Source of the DNA: Gnetum montanum
Lineage: Eukaryota > Streptophyta > Gnetopsida > Gnetales > Gnetaceae
NCBI GenBank assembly: GCA_015680685.1
Contig: MNCI01000556.1
Span: forward strand, 1,449,674 to 1,513,673
Length of the DNA: 64,000 nt
Reading direction: 5' to 3'
This document shows, piece by piece, positions 1 to 12,299 of the stretch (its first letter is position 1; each line of letters begins with the position of its first letter). The notes under the pieces are model-generated. The model ran no database searches and was not told the DNA's origin. It was given only the letters and a program-made list of their open reading frames with translations. A program made the position numbers and the translations under genes.

Positions 1-945
1 AGAAAATATTCTAACTTTCAAACAAATAAAATGTAGGAGCTTTGCTATGATACTAAACAATGGATGTCTTAAATGCGACTAGTGAGCATGTATATATAGG
101 CTAGATAAGATGCTTCATTTATAGGGTCATGTTAATGTATCAAGCCACTTGTCGATGTGACCATGTCAATGCAATAGCATCCCATCAACAAATCCTAGGA
201 AAGATGCTTCATCAAATCATAAGCCTCATCAAGGGTTTGTGCTAATAAAAAGACAACTTTTTCTAGTACATCTTTTTGAGATCTCCTAAAAATGTTGAAG
301 CTTGCTCATACTCCTAGTTTACATTAGCTTGATGGAATAGATCACAAAATTTGATTTAAATTTTTTTTACCTCATTGTTATCTTACCTTAGGAATTTTAA
401 CTTTATAATGATTTCTTGTCACTAATGAGACTATTCAAATTTTATTTTTAACTTGTATTTCATTAGATCCCAATCTCTGATATGTTGCCTATTTCATCTT
501 TCATAATCCTAGGACTTCCTTCTCCACCAAGTAGAAGTCATACCTTCTAATCTAGATTCAAGAATATGTATCCTAAAGTATTTCAATACCTTTTCCAACT
601 GAAAATGTTTCTCAAGTATCTTCAGCTACCTTGCAAAAGGATTGGTGCCATCTACACCATTGAAAATATTCAACTCTACAAATGAAAGTCATGATTCATT
701 TTTGAATGCTCCAACAAGCCTTGTCTCATCTTCAATGTTGCGCTTTCTTGAATAAGTATTCAACACCATTGGAGTCCTTGATGTTCTTATTTTAGAAATA
801 GGATTCCCTCTCATTGGAATCCTTGGATGATGGTTTTCTATACTCCCATAGTTAGATCAACCTTCCTCTTCATCTACTCCATCTCTACTTGGACATGAAA
901 CCCCCATAGATATATTAACCTTTCTATGGATACCTTAAATTAATT
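1..945. other. AT-rich intergenic DNA, nothing assigned
   Basis: I find no reading frame of useful length and no recognisable protein domain, RNA gene or repeat in this stretch on either strand. It is probably decayed repeat DNA, but nothing here supports a family name. Confidence 0.5.
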
Positions 946-1876
946 TATTAGAATATTACAGTATTTTTTACATAACCCACAAGCATCCAAAACCTGTCAC
1001 AATCAATCCATGTTGTAGAGCATGAGGCTCTACAACCACACAATTGTTGTTCTCAATGCAAGACACAATCAATAGAAATATCTCCTATAACTTGGAATTA
1101 AGATCTCAACTCAAAAGTGAGACACAAGAGAATTTAACACATAGACCAACATACTAAAAATTTATCTTTGAGTTGCAATCACCAATTATACTCATCCAAT
1201 GTGCTCACCCACTCTCTCTTACCTAGATCTCCACTTTTAAGGGCATTCTCTCTTACCCCTTTGACATACAACATCTCTCTTCTTGCATACTAGCTCTCGA
1301 CACTTATCATGGATGGATACATAAATAATTATGGATATTCTAAATCCTAGAAAATTTTATATTTTCCTTTCTAGATGTTTCCCACAAGGATCTATGATGC
1401 ATTGAATGTTTTCCAATCAAAATGCCATGTTAGAGCTTTTTCCTTCACCGTCTTAGACATCTTTGGTTTTTCTTAGACATCTACTATGAAAGCATTACTT
1501 TCAGGTAAGATTCTTACTATTTTTGGTAGATGCTTATTTTGGTCCATAGATGTATATACTTCTAATTATACATCTATGGTGAGATGTTTATCTTTTCAAT
1601 TAGACATCTCTCCTATAAGTCCCAAAAATAAAATGCTCATTTTGATGCCTAGAACATTTAAATACCTTCAAAAAAAATTTCATAGGCCTTTAAGCCCCAT
1701 AAACTGATCAAAATAATCCGAAAACACCTACAAACATGACAAAACATCCAAGAATATTCACCATGAAAAATCAACACAAAAACAAGACATGCTTATTTAG
1801 GTCTTCTTCAAGCACAAAAACCCAGAAAAACAACTTGTAGAACAAACACAAGGAAATTGGAAGAGGTGTTCCTACA
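946..1876 (-). repeat. LTR-like repeat, copy 1 (~0.93 kb)
   Basis: This stretch aligns over its full length with 8,802-9,743. Both begin on the plus strand with TATTAGAATATTA and end with GGTGTT-CC-ACA, so in minus orientation they start TGT(A/G)GGAACACC, as an LTR would. Copy 2 lies just downstream of an integrase tail and a polypurine tract and is a 3' LTR of a minus-strand gypsy element. This copy has no coding neighbour and no matching target duplication that I can see, so it is a solo or truncated LTR of the same family. Confidence 0.6.
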
Positions 1877-4490
1877 CTAAAACATTTCTTGCACTCTTTC
1901 AATATATTTTGAAAGTTTAGCGCTAAGTCCAATTCCCCAAACAACACATTTGTACAATACAATAGGATGGATGATGGTTTTAAAAAATTGTTTTTTGACC
2001 TTTTAAACCCAAAGGCCTAAATCATTACACCTATTTTATGAAATCATATAGAGCATTAAAACCTCTTGCTATTTTTTTAATTCACTTTCCCCACATGTAA
2101 TTGTTCATATAAATGAGATCCAGATATTTAAATTAATTTACTATTTCCTTATTGGTACCTACAAAATGGAAGTATACATGTTATAAATAGTTTATTGTAA
2201 AACAACCAAATATCTTTAAAAGAATAATTAAATTATAAAGAGGTTTTATGATGAAAATACTATAAGAAATGTCTAGGATCCTTTTTAATAGTGTAAGTAA
2301 AATATTACTATTGCTTTAAAATAAATTTCCTCTTCTTAGTTCTAATCAAGCATTTATATGCCTTGACTAAACTTTATTTGTTATTCTTATTCTACATTCT
2401 TTATATTCAATCCAACATAAAAGCAATTATCATCAAACCATCTCTTCTAACATCTTGTTGTTTGAATTTAAAACTTGCTTAGCAACTATAAGTAAAATTT
2501 ATTAACTCATTATGCTATCTTTCAAGAATCCATTTTTTATGTGTTGCATCCATGTATATTTCTTTACTTTTGCAATGACTTGATTTGGTAAGAAACTTAA
2601 TTTGAAAGCTTGAGATCATGAGTTCAATTCTTGTGGGTAATTCTAAGTTATAAAAAGTTCTAATTAGATTCTATATTTTGGGCTATTCCTATGTTTCACT
2701 TATTTCAATTGCTAATGCCCCCCAATTTTAGGATAACTTTGTATAAAATATTTTTCCTATTTATATTTTTTGTAGTTTGAAGGAACTACCACTTTAAGTG
2801 ATGGTAAGGTGGTTGTTTCTCAAGTCATAAGATCTAAGTTTGATTTTGGATGTAGCAACTTAAATGAAGTTAAAATTTTTCTCATCCATTGACACTTCTA
2901 GTATCCTACCTTGGTGAGATGATAATTGAGCTTGTAGTCAATGATCCAATTTCTTTTTGTTTTTTGAGAAAAAAATTTCATTTACAAAAAAATATCTATA
3001 TTATGATGTCAAGACTCTACTAAATCATTCCTATGTTTCAAATCTTTTATAAATTCAATGTCTTCATAAGAACATAAAAGAAAATCAATGCAAGAGTAAC
3101 CCTGAATTCCACTAAAAGTAAATGATCAAGATTGAGGAAATCTAGCAATGCCATTGCAAATGTGAAGAAAAAACATTTGTGCATTCAATTGTAATCTTTA
3201 ATAATGCCCAAATTATTAGACATTATATTGCAACTTAATACTTTTTTTTTGGTGGGAACGTACCTTGAACAATATCTCAAAGTAGAAATCATAACCATTT
3301 CTTCATTCTAGATAGAGTTAAACACCGAAAAGTATATGAGAAATTTTGCCACAAGTGCAAAGAAATTATTTAATAGTTTCATATTCAACCTGGCACAAAA
3401 TATATTTAACAATTATGTATTTTTTGAGAACTCAAAGTTTTTACAATAGTCCATACTTTCAAAGAAATGGTAAATGTATTTTTGAAACTTAAACCTAAAG
3501 ATTTACATACACTGAGATTACCTTGGTTAAAAATTTATTTTATAGAATTTTTTGTGTGAAAAAAATGATTTGGAGTATGGGAAATTGGTATCTCATAGTC
3601 ATGTATAAGAAGTTTAACTAGGGAATTCTATGAAATCAAACTAGGGAATCCTATAAAATTTAGCTAACATATGCCTAGAAAATTAACAAGGTGAAGGCAA
3701 CAAATTAGGTAAATCAAAAAATATTTGTCAAATTTCAAAGCACTTTCTTCAAAATTATGCTACTACATTTGAAATTACAATCACTACATCATTCCAAGAA
3801 GAACATAAAACTATAAATTTGAAACTCTAGAAAATGAATAGAGCAAATATACATAGAATTTATGTTGTTAGCACAAAGCTTGTGTTAAACTAGACCCAAG
3901 TATAGAAAAGTTTGAATGATGAAACAATAACCAAGAGAAAACACCTTTAATATTTTGATTAAATTCACTATCAAGGAGAAAACACCTTGAATCTTCTAAA
4001 CAAAGTAAGTAAGTAGGAGTTTGCAATGTAGTATGAGCAACTTGCACATAGTATTTGTCTGACATGAGCTCATGATTTTGAAAAGGTGTTAATGATCAAG
4101 GTATATCATAAATGTCCATTATATATGTTCATTGTAATAAATCTTAGAAAAAAAGAATTGTACATGGAATGTGTATTTCAAATATTTTTGGATTTCCCAC
4201 TAATCCTTTTCATAGTTAAAATTTATTGAATCTAAATTTAAACTATAACTATAATCCTACGACTTCATAGATAGTGCTATCCAAGTAATGAATGATGTGG
4301 CTAAAAAAAATTGAAAAATGATATCTTATCATCTTTAATCAAGTCCAAACTAAGGCTTGAGATTAGGTAGTTATAGATGATGCTTACAACTATTTGCTTA
4401 AATTTTATAGATTTATTTACAATTCCATTAAAAATTATAATTTCATGGAATACTGAAATATGCATTAAATATAGTACAGGGTAGATTTAG
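1877..4490. other. AT-rich intergenic DNA, nothing assigned
   Basis: This 2.6-kb gene-free stretch has only short chance frames and no domain, terminal repeat or tandem structure that I recognise. It separates the first LTR-like repeat from the alpha-amylase pseudogene. Confidence 0.5.
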
Positions 4491-4729
4491 GTTGGGCTTG
4501 GTAAAGGTTTACTACTTTTCCTAGACAACCTTTCCATCACCAAAGGTGATGATTTTGAAGTCAGTAGAAGGGGTGTTGGAGCCGATATCATTGTTGGGCC
4601 CAATTTTAACCATGAGCTTGTCATTTGTCATGAAAATGTATAGTCTCAACTAGGTAGCCTTCACATTTGATGAGTGGTGAGATAACGCTACACTCAACCA
4701 TAAGAATATGAGCATTTCACGCATGATCT

Positions 4730-5513
4730 GGTCGAACTTTGCAAATGAACTTGTTGTGATATCTAGACAATTACTCATAGATCACAGTTTGTTTTCTTCC
4801 CGCTTGAACTAGTATTAGCTTTGTCACGTATGGTTTTGTCCAGAGTGAGGTGTAAGATGCACTCCTATATTAATGCTACTCCTGGGGCTAATGGAAAATA
4901 ATATCAAATAAACTAGGAGAGAGAGAGAGAATATAAACTAGCCTAAGTGTGATGAGCATCCATTCCTTAATCATCCATACACATCTTGGACCTTGTGCAT
5001 GACTACCACTGGGATTACCAACCGCATGGCCTAAGTATGCTACTGGGTTACCAAGTAGTCACACTTAAATGCTTGTGATCAAGTCGTACTCATTCTACAT
5101 TTAAAAGGATTTTAGGGTAAATAGATGTTAACTACAAAAGCATTAAATAACAATAAAAATTAAATAATTAAACTAAGTGAATGCTGCAATGATGAAGTAA
5201 TCTCGATCTTTATTTCTTGTCATGTGCATGTCCAAGTACATCACACTTGAATAAAGGATGCCATACAATTACAATCATCATACTACAGGCATGCATTGAG
5301 AAATAATTCTAACTCTAAGAAGGAAAAACTACAAGATTTTGGATAAGGGACTAACAAAGTGCACTGCCTTTTATTTATAGTCTCACACGGGAACCGCAAT
5401 ATTGCGTATTTGATATCACAGCTGTGATATCAGGGGTCCAATAATAGGGGTTCGATATCGGGACCTATCAGACTTGGTATCTTGTATCAGGGTTCCAATA
5501 ATAGGGCCTGACA
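4730..5513 (-). mobile_element. LTR-like insertion inside the amylase pseudogene
   Basis: The amylase similarity stops at about 5,520 and resumes near 4,720. In minus orientation the insert starts TGTCAGGCCCTATTATTGG (ending at 5,513), a typical TGT LTR start. It carries a TATA-like CTATAAATAAA (5,370-5,380) and contains two copies of the CCAATAATAGGG motif. The left border and target duplication could not be fixed. It may be a solo LTR, or an LTR lying within the last intron of the old amylase gene. Confidence 0.5.
5411..5432. repeat. perfect 22-bp palindrome
   Basis: The 11-base half-site TGATATCACAG is followed directly by its exact reverse complement. It lies in the LTR-like insert about 30 bases from the TATA-like sequence. 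It could be a dimeric protein-binding site; that is inference. Confidence 0.7.
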
Positions 5514-6580
5514 GACCATAACTCATCAAAGGAAAATGTTGCCTAATTTGATAATGACATTCTTGTACTTGGGATTCATGATGTGATTGTAGAAAATGGA
5601 AGGTGTGCCTAGGTAAGTGAAGATGTAAGTGTAGCCCCACTAAATATTCTTACCATCACTAGAAAATGGCCAATGGCTATGTGAAGGGTGCTACGTCATG
5701 ATTATTCACAAAAGTGATGGCCTTACCAAGGTTGGTGCCAATGATATTGTTGGGTTTGCTACCATTGTTAATCGAAATAAAATCACTATTATTGGTAGCA
5801 TTTTGAAGGATTCCCTTGATGCGGAAATCAAAGGTCCCACATTTATTGTTAGTGGAGCCAACCTAGTTTGTAACCATGCTAGTGTCTCTGTTGAAATACT
5901 CCTCAATGTAGAAGTCTAGGAAGGTTTCATCCACATAGAGGTCACCAAGGTTGCCATCAGCATAGCCCTAGACAAAATCGAAAAGCCAGCCTTGGAAAAA
6001 AATGTCGGACTTGAGCTACTTGAGCCAATCATTGATCTCCTTTTGCATAGTTGGTTTCTTATGATCCAAGTCTAGCATTGCTATCTAATCCTCCTTGTTG
6101 TTGATTTTCTCGATGCTGTAGTTGTAGGATTGGTTATTCAAGAAGATGACCTAGACATTCTAGTCAAGCTTGCCATTTCTAGTGCTACCCTTGAAGATGC
6201 AGCATTTCCCCTATGAGTCCTGCTTCGATCCCATCTTATAATTGATGACAATGCCAAGAATTTCTTATTTTCCTTTGTTTTTGAATGTCAAGATTATAAA
6301 GAATAGCTAATTGATGGGACCATACTTGGAGGTGTTGAGGTTGTAGAGTTGGCCTGAAAGATACCCCTGTGCTATCAAGCTTTGTGATGGTGGTGAAAAC
6401 CACACGTCCATCATATCCGCTATGGTCATGTCAGCAGCTAGTCCAATAATGATGTTGTACCAAGGGCTTGAGCCACTTGTGTCCATGTCCTAGTTGCCTA
6501 CAGTAGCACCTGTCCCTACACCTACATCTGCACTGCTACTACTATGAACACCAATAATATATTCATCATAATTGAGGCTA

Positions 6581-6745
6581 TGTTTGTTGCACTACTTTTT
6601 CTTCTTATTTTGTACTTGTTTATTCTGATTTCAACTTTAACTGTATCTTCATCACTATCAAGTCCATGTTTGCTACACTTCTTTTTCTTCTTCTTTCTTA
6701 CTTGTTTATTCTAATTTTAGCTTCAACTATCTAAGTTTCCTAGCT
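6581..6745. repeat. 86-bp tandem duplication, two copies
   Basis: A block starting TGTTTG(T/C)T(G/A)CAC and containing CTTGTTTATTCT occurs twice, 86 bases apart (6,581 and 6,667). On the minus strand it is purine-rich and would encode Lys/Glu-rich residues upstream of the amylase-like sequence. No function is assigned. Confidence 0.6.
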
Positions 6746-6749
6746 TGGT

Positions 6750-7760
6750 TGAACATTAACTCTACCAATTTAAAGTTGATTTTCTATTCTGTGTTCTCTA
6801 CCATTAGATTTAGTTTTAGGTAGTTATCAAAGATCACTTATCCATTCATACTTATCCTTGATGGTTATCCTCTTTAATTTTTCTATGGTAAATTATATAA
6901 GCCCTAGATTTATAGTCATAATCATTTCTCTAAGTCACTATCTAAATGTTGTATGTACACCATTATTCAATGAAAGTAATATTTATAAATTAGGGTACAC
7001 ATTGAGATGAAAAATATATTAAATAATAAAAATCATCCTCATTATGCTAGCCTTATCTTAAGAAAATACCTATATTTTTTAGTCTTATTTTTTTTATTTC
7101 CATATTTGAATCTAAAATAATGAAAATATAGGTATACTCCAAGACATGTAGTCAAATTAGGCCTTTATAACTCAACATTGCCTACTGGAATTAAACCCAT
7201 AAACATCCTTCTTTGTCAAGACCTTGAATTATATTTTGTATGATATTTAGTTTTTCTAAGTTCCCAAACTATTGAAGTTAATTTCCATGAAAGACGTTAA
7301 GGAGAAAGATCAACTTTACCATCTAGAACATTGTCATCTTTTAATTTCTTCTTAATGGAAGAACTACAACTACACTCATTGGCCCTTGGAGATAAATAAA
7401 GAATAGGAAGCTGCTTAACCCTTATTTTATTTCTTATTTTATCTATTTTTATTTCTTTATTTAATTTCTACTCTTGAAATTAGGTAAAAAAAATATTCTC
7501 AAGTGATAGAAGTTAAGAATACCTTCTTTCACTGAGGTAACATGAAAATACGAGACGCACATACTATATCTTTGGTTAAGGCTTCTAATTGGTAGTTGAT
7601 AGAATCTTAATTCACTTCTTGTTATTACTAGAAGAATTAATAAAATATGTATATTTATTTTCCTTAGTTATCTTTCTTAGTTATATTTTTGTTATAGATG
7701 AAATAGTAGAATACTAAAACCATATTTGAAAAGAAGAAACAAAAGCATTAGAGCATATAG
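6750..7760. other. AT-rich intergenic DNA, nothing assigned
   Basis: There is no supported gene, RNA or named repeat in this 1-kb stretch. It lies between the amylase pseudogene and a 0.45-kb tandem duplication. Confidence 0.5.
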
Positions 7761-7761
7761 A

Positions 7762-8685
7762 AATATCCATATACAGACTTATTTGAGAATGAACAAAATT
7801 TGAGGGATTTTTTTATCATATCTATATTTCTAAATGGTTCTATTTGATAACTATGATGTGTAATTATTATTATAAAATCCTTAATGAGAATTATCTCTTA
7901 CCTTTTACATTAGTCTACATTTGTGTTAAACCTTTTGCTTGACTAGTTAGTGAATATGCTTAGGATTTTGCTATACATCCTTCCAAGAGATATTTCATTT
8001 TCTCAACCATTGAATCTCGTAAAAATGCCAACCATGATCTTACAAATCCTTAAGAACAACTTTAGAGAATTTTTCTTACCTTGACATATGTAATATATAA
8101 GTGTATGTAATGAATTGGCATAAGGCTTATGTTTCAAAAGGTAGTAAATAAAATTTACATAATAACATTGAATAAGGTGTTTGCATCTTCACCTTTAACT
8201 CATCAAGAAGAAAAGGTTTTTGCAATCCTTCAATATCCATATGTGGACTTATTTGAGAATAAAAAAAAAGCTAATAAGGGTAGTTTATCACATTTGTATT
8301 TCTAAATGGTGTCATTCCATAACTACGAGGTGTAATTATTATTATAAGATCCTTAATGAAAATTATCTCTTACCTTTTACATTAGTTCACATTTTTGTTA
8401 AACCTTTTGCTTGATGATTTGATGAATATGCTTAGGATTTTACTATACATCCTTCAAAGAGATATTCCATTTCCTCAACCATTGAATCCCTTGAAAATAC
8501 TAACTACAATCTTGCGAATCCTTAAGAACTACTTTAGAGAATTTTTCTTACCTTGAGTTATGTAAGCTATAAGTGTTTAATGAACTGGAATAAGGCTTAT
8601 GTTTCTAAAGGCAATAACTAAAATTTACATAATAACATTGAGTAATGTGTTTTCATCTTAACCTTTAACTCATGAAGAAGAAAAG
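7762..8685. repeat. direct tandem duplication, two ~454-bp copies
   Basis: Copy 1 (7,762-8,216) and copy 2 (8,232-8,685) are separated by 15 bases and align along their whole length. They share the start AATATCCATAT, the middle GTGTAATTATTATTATAA and CTTAGGATTTT, and the end ACTCAT-AAGAAGAAAAG. Divergence is moderate by eye, so the duplication is old. No coding potential is evident in the unit. Confidence 0.85.
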
Positions 8686-8801
8686 TGGAGTAGGTTCACT
8701 CTAATAATTAAATCACCTTTGACACACTAAATACAGATATTATGAAAAGATAAAATTATTTGTTAGAAATCAAGAAACCAACTAGTTATCTTTAATTTCT
8801 T

Positions 8802-9743
8802 TATTAGAATATTATAATAGGATTCACATAACCCACAAGCATCCAAAATCTCTCATAATCAATCGATATTGCAAAGAATGAGCCTCTACAACCATATAAT
8901 GGCTATTCTCAATGCAAGACACAACCAATAGAAATCTCTCCCATAACTCAAGACTAAGAGCTCAACTCACAAGTGAGATACAAGAGAATTGAACACATAG
9001 ATCAACATACCACAAGCTGATCTTGGAGCTGCAATTAGCAGTTGTACTCATCTAATGTACTCATCCACTCTCTCTTTCCTAGCTCTCCACATTCAAGAAC
9101 ATTCTCTCTCAATCCTTTAGCATACAAGCTCTCTCTCCTTAGATACCATATCTTCTTCTTTCTCGTGGATGGATACATACATAATTATAGAGATTCCAAA
9201 TATTATGAAGCTTTCTATTTCCCTGTCTAAATGTTTTCCACAAGGATCTAGAGTCTTTTAGATTTTTCTAATCAAAATACCATGTTAGAGCTTTCTCCCT
9301 CACCATCTTAAACATCTCTAGTTTTACATACATGTCTACTGTTAAAGACCTACTTTTGGGTGAGATGTCTATTACTTTTGGTAGATGTCTACTTTGGTCC
9401 ATAGACATCTATACTCTTGATTTGATGTCTTAGCTAAAACTTCTGTCTTTCTAATTAGACATCTATCCTATATGCGCCAAAAATAAAAATTCTTGTTTTG
9501 ATGCCTAAAACCTTTGAATTCCTCCAAGTAAGTTTCCATAGGCCCTAGAACCTCTTAAACTCATCAAAATGAGTCAAAACATCTCCAAACATGAAAAATT
9601 ACCTAAGAATTTAAATTATAAAAAATTAACATAAGAAGACATAACAAAATAGGACAAACTTGTCTATGTCTCCTTCAAGTGCAAAAACCTGCAAAAATAA
9701 CTTGTAGGAAAAACACAAGGGAATTGGAAGAGGTGTTTCCACA
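8802..9743 (-). mobile_element. 3' LTR of a minus-strand gypsy relic (copy 2)
   Basis: This is the second copy of the 946-1,876 repeat. Read on the minus strand it begins TGTGGAAACACC at 9,743 and ends near ATTCTAATA at 8,802. A purine-rich tract directly precedes it and integrase C-terminal coding lies 0.25 kb upstream in the same orientation, which is the layout of a 3' LTR. The matching 5' LTR is not seen to the right. Confidence 0.65.
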
Positions 9744-9762
9744 TCAACTCTCCCATCCTTCA
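9744..9762 (-). other. polypurine tract before the 3' LTR
   Basis: On the minus strand GAAGGATGGGAGAGTTGA immediately precedes the LTR start TGTGGAAACACC. In LTR retrotransposons such a tract primes plus-strand DNA synthesis. The purine content and exact position support the call. Confidence 0.6.
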
Positions 9763-9997
9763 AATAGTGAACTCATGTGAACAAAAAAGTAGGGGTAGAA
9801 GTGATTTCCCACTCAACAAGTTTGTTCTCATGGATCGATATAGCATCATCAATGGATTGATCCTTCAAATGAATGAATTATTCATGCCTCTTGATTCCCC
9901 AAGTGCTAGAATCATTCCTCTAGTTGGGTATAGTTGCCTTCAACTACACCAAAGGCTTGGACTGATCAATAGCCCTATTCAACTCATCAATGTTACA

Positions 9998-10294
9998 CTA
10001 TACAATCTTATCATCAATTGGTCCATGATAGTGCACAAGATTTAAAACATTAAACATAAAATACGTACCAACATCATTTGGTAAATTAATCTCAAAAGTA
10101 TTATCATTAATTTTAGCCTTAATTTTGAAAGCTCCCATCTTCTTTGCTTTCGATTTGGAGAAGTTAATACCTCTTAACCACTTCTTCTTCAAGTACATCC
10201 AAAATAAGTTACCAGTAGTAAAATTATACTTTTTATTATCTTTATTACTCTTAAAGACTCTATCTTTAGCCTTATTCGCAAGATTTAATTTCAT
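9998..10294 (-). pseudogene. gypsy integrase C-terminal fragment
   Basis: The 98-codon minus-strand frame carries the C-terminal (GPY/F-type) module of Ty3/gypsy integrase. It reads FTTGNLFWMYLKKKWL, where functional relatives have a GDLVWVxLRKERFP-like stretch, then KMGAFKIKAKINDNTFEINLP and FNVLNLVHYH. The module lies upstream of the polypurine tract and 3' LTR in the same orientation. The catalytic core with its D,D-35-E residues is absent, so the piece is a truncated relic. Its job in an active element would be binding DNA or chromatin during integration. Confidence 0.75.
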
Positions 10295-11420
10295 TTATGC
10301 ATGGGGATCCCTCATCTCTTACAGAAAAATTAGAACTAAGTCGAGATTCACCATCAAAGGTTTTTCCAATTGTAACACTGAAAAGCCTTATCATACAAAA
10401 AATAAACTTTCTTCTTGGTGTTAGAAAGTCTCTTACTAATCTTTCCTCCACCATAAAATTATAATGTAGATTTCCTTCATAATGTCCATCCATTTCATAG
10501 CTAAGATAATTAATTTCATCACTATTAATGTTTACATCAACATCAATAATGATATTCTCATAATAAGTACTACCATAGTCATAATCATCAGGGAAATTAT
10601 CATTATTAGTCTTGTTCTTACCAACAATGGAATCCAAAGTTACATTGCTTCAATCATGTACAACATAACTCAAAACTTCATCATAACGATCATGATGCTC
10701 ATGATCACAACAAAAGAAAACACTATCAAGCTAAAGTGAAAAACTAGAATCCAACACACTAGCTTCCACATAAGAGACATTACTACCATCTACAAGGTAA
10801 AGCTTAGACTCACTTACCTCATCATGGCTTCTCTTATTCACCTTTGATTCAACTTGATCTTTAACATGTTGTTGTTTACTCTCATCATAGCTTAAAGCTT
10901 CAAGATTTCTCATAGAAGTCTCCAATTCCAATGGTTTCTTCTTTTCAAATGAATCATCATAAACTTCTACAATCCATCTTGGAGGTACTAACTCAAAATT
11001 CAAATTATCCTTCATCACTTGAACATCATATTTATCACCTAAACAATTGTTCTTCCACTTAACTTGATGAGAAGACTCACCTCTCTTCCAGGAGATAGCA
11101 TCAACTTGGTAGATAATCTTCTTTTTCTTGTTTCAAGGTATAAAATAATTACAAAAATAATAAGTATCATACCTTCTAGTAATGTAATTTATCCTTCTTG
11201 AAGAAGTCCCTTGATCCTTGGCACTCATTTGGTCTTGATCTTTCACCTCCCATGACTTATGAGTGAAGAACTCTTTTTGATTAGCCACATACACCATCTT
11301 GGACTGTGAAGATTACTTGCTCTCTTTGATAAAGCTCTTGGCCCCCTCTTTTGAAATTTTTAAGTATTGAACACTCCCTTACTCAATAGGAGATGGTTAA
11401 GAAATCCCTTTCTCATTGAT
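10295..11420 (-). pseudogene. coding-like minus-strand region, unrecognised
   Basis: Two open stretches (10,637-10,272, 121 codons; 11,018-10,731, 95 codons) lie between the protease and integrase relics, on the same strand. The upstream one has ELVPPRWIVEVYDDS and is rich in Glu, Lys and Ser. The downstream one has an acidic Asp/Asn run followed by RDFLTPRRKFIF. I see no reverse transcriptase motif (no YxDD, no LPxxD) or RNase H motif, although that is what should lie here in a gypsy element. It may be an extra ORF, a captured sequence or badly decayed pol. Confidence 0.4.
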
Positions 11421-11479
11421 CTCCACTTTACCAAACTTTTCATCTTCCTTCTTGAACACCTTTGAAAATATCTCCTCAA

Positions 11480-12075
11480 ATTCTAACACACCTGTAGGAA
11501 GTTTAACCTGCATATCATCATGGTTAGTAAGAATTGTTGTCATAACAATAAAAACAAAGCTAGTTTTATCATATTCCTTAATATATTCCTTCTCTTTTAG
11601 AAGGTTTAAGGAAGCATTAAGTGAATTTTTCTACCTCGCATGTTTAGTTGTCATAGAAATCAGATCATGGATTCGATTAGGTGTAGCAACCCTCCACACA
11701 TTTCTTGCTTCATCAAAGTAAGCACCATTGTTAAAATTTGAAGGTCTACCAAGAATTACATCAACACAATATATTGGAACCACATCACACTTCATAGCAT
11801 CATGAAAACTTATAATTTTAAATTTCAAAGTACATTATCTCCTCACCTCTTGGGAAAAATATTTAGAAAACTAATGCATCTTATAGGGTGTCAAATGAGG
11901 ATTAGTTACCAATTCTAATCTGGCAACTATCCTAGATGAAATAACATCTTGTTGGGTTTCTCAATTAACCAAAACATGAATCCATTCCTTACTAAGAAAA
12001 TTTCTAGCTCCAATTTCAAACAAAAATTTTCTATCAAGATGATCTCCTCTCTTTACATTTCACATGAATGTACAA
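11480..12075 (-). pseudogene. gypsy retropepsin and linker relic
   Basis: Minus-strand translation shows a plant Ty3/gypsy aspartic protease region. FEIGARNFLS stands where DSGATxNFIS is expected (the catalytic Asp is lost), then LELVTNPHLTPYK, KFKIISFHDAMKCDVVPI and VDVILGRPSNF. The linker that normally leads into RT follows (VWRVATPN, then MTTKHAR and VLEFEEIFSKVF near 11,470). Stops and the lost catalytic residue show decay. In active elements this protease cuts the Gag-Pol polyprotein. Confidence 0.7.
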
Positions 12076-12299
12076 GTATTTTATTCAGAAATATCTTTAA
12101 TCTCTAGAGAATTAGCATTACCTCTCTGAAGATTTTGGCTTGATATATTTTCCACCTTTTATTGCAACTGAAAATTTTGATTGCTACAACAAAAAGTAAT
12201 GATTTTCATATAAGTAGTTCCCCAACCTTGAATCCCTAGGGCCTCCATGATAAAAATGGGTTTTGAGGTACCCTAGCTAGTTTGATAGATCAACTAGGG

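Larger units (their letters stand above)
4512..6500 (-). pseudogene. alpha-amylase (GH13) pseudogene, interrupted
   Basis: Minus-strand translation across several frames follows a plant alpha-amylase almost from end to end. In order: a WYNIII segment (~6,455), VWFSPPSQS and GYLSGQLYNLN (~6,400-6,340), VINYKMGSKQ and CCIFKGST (~6,250-6,190), LDLDHKKPTMQKEINDWL (~6,080-6,020), the nucleophile strand WLFDFV (normally WRxDFV, Asp kept; ~5,970), STNNKCGTFDFRIKGI (~5,850), GKAITFVNNHD with the third catalytic-site Asp (~5,720) and GYTYIFTYLGTPSIFY (~5,600). The C-terminal strand NDKLMVKIG to TFGDG lies at 4,640-4,512, about 0.8 kb further on. Many stops and frame changes show it is dead. The gap between 5,514 and about 4,720 is filled by LTR-like DNA. 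Active homologues hydrolyse internal alpha-1,4 bonds of starch. The long intron-free stretch may be one natural large exon, so a processed origin is not proven. Confidence 0.85.

Noticed and set aside
946-9743. One complete LTR retrotransposon bounded by the 946-1,876 and 8,802-9,743 copies
   Set aside because: No primer site, polypurine tract or pol lies between them. The right copy belongs with the integrase relic to its right, and the enclosed DNA holds an amylase pseudogene.
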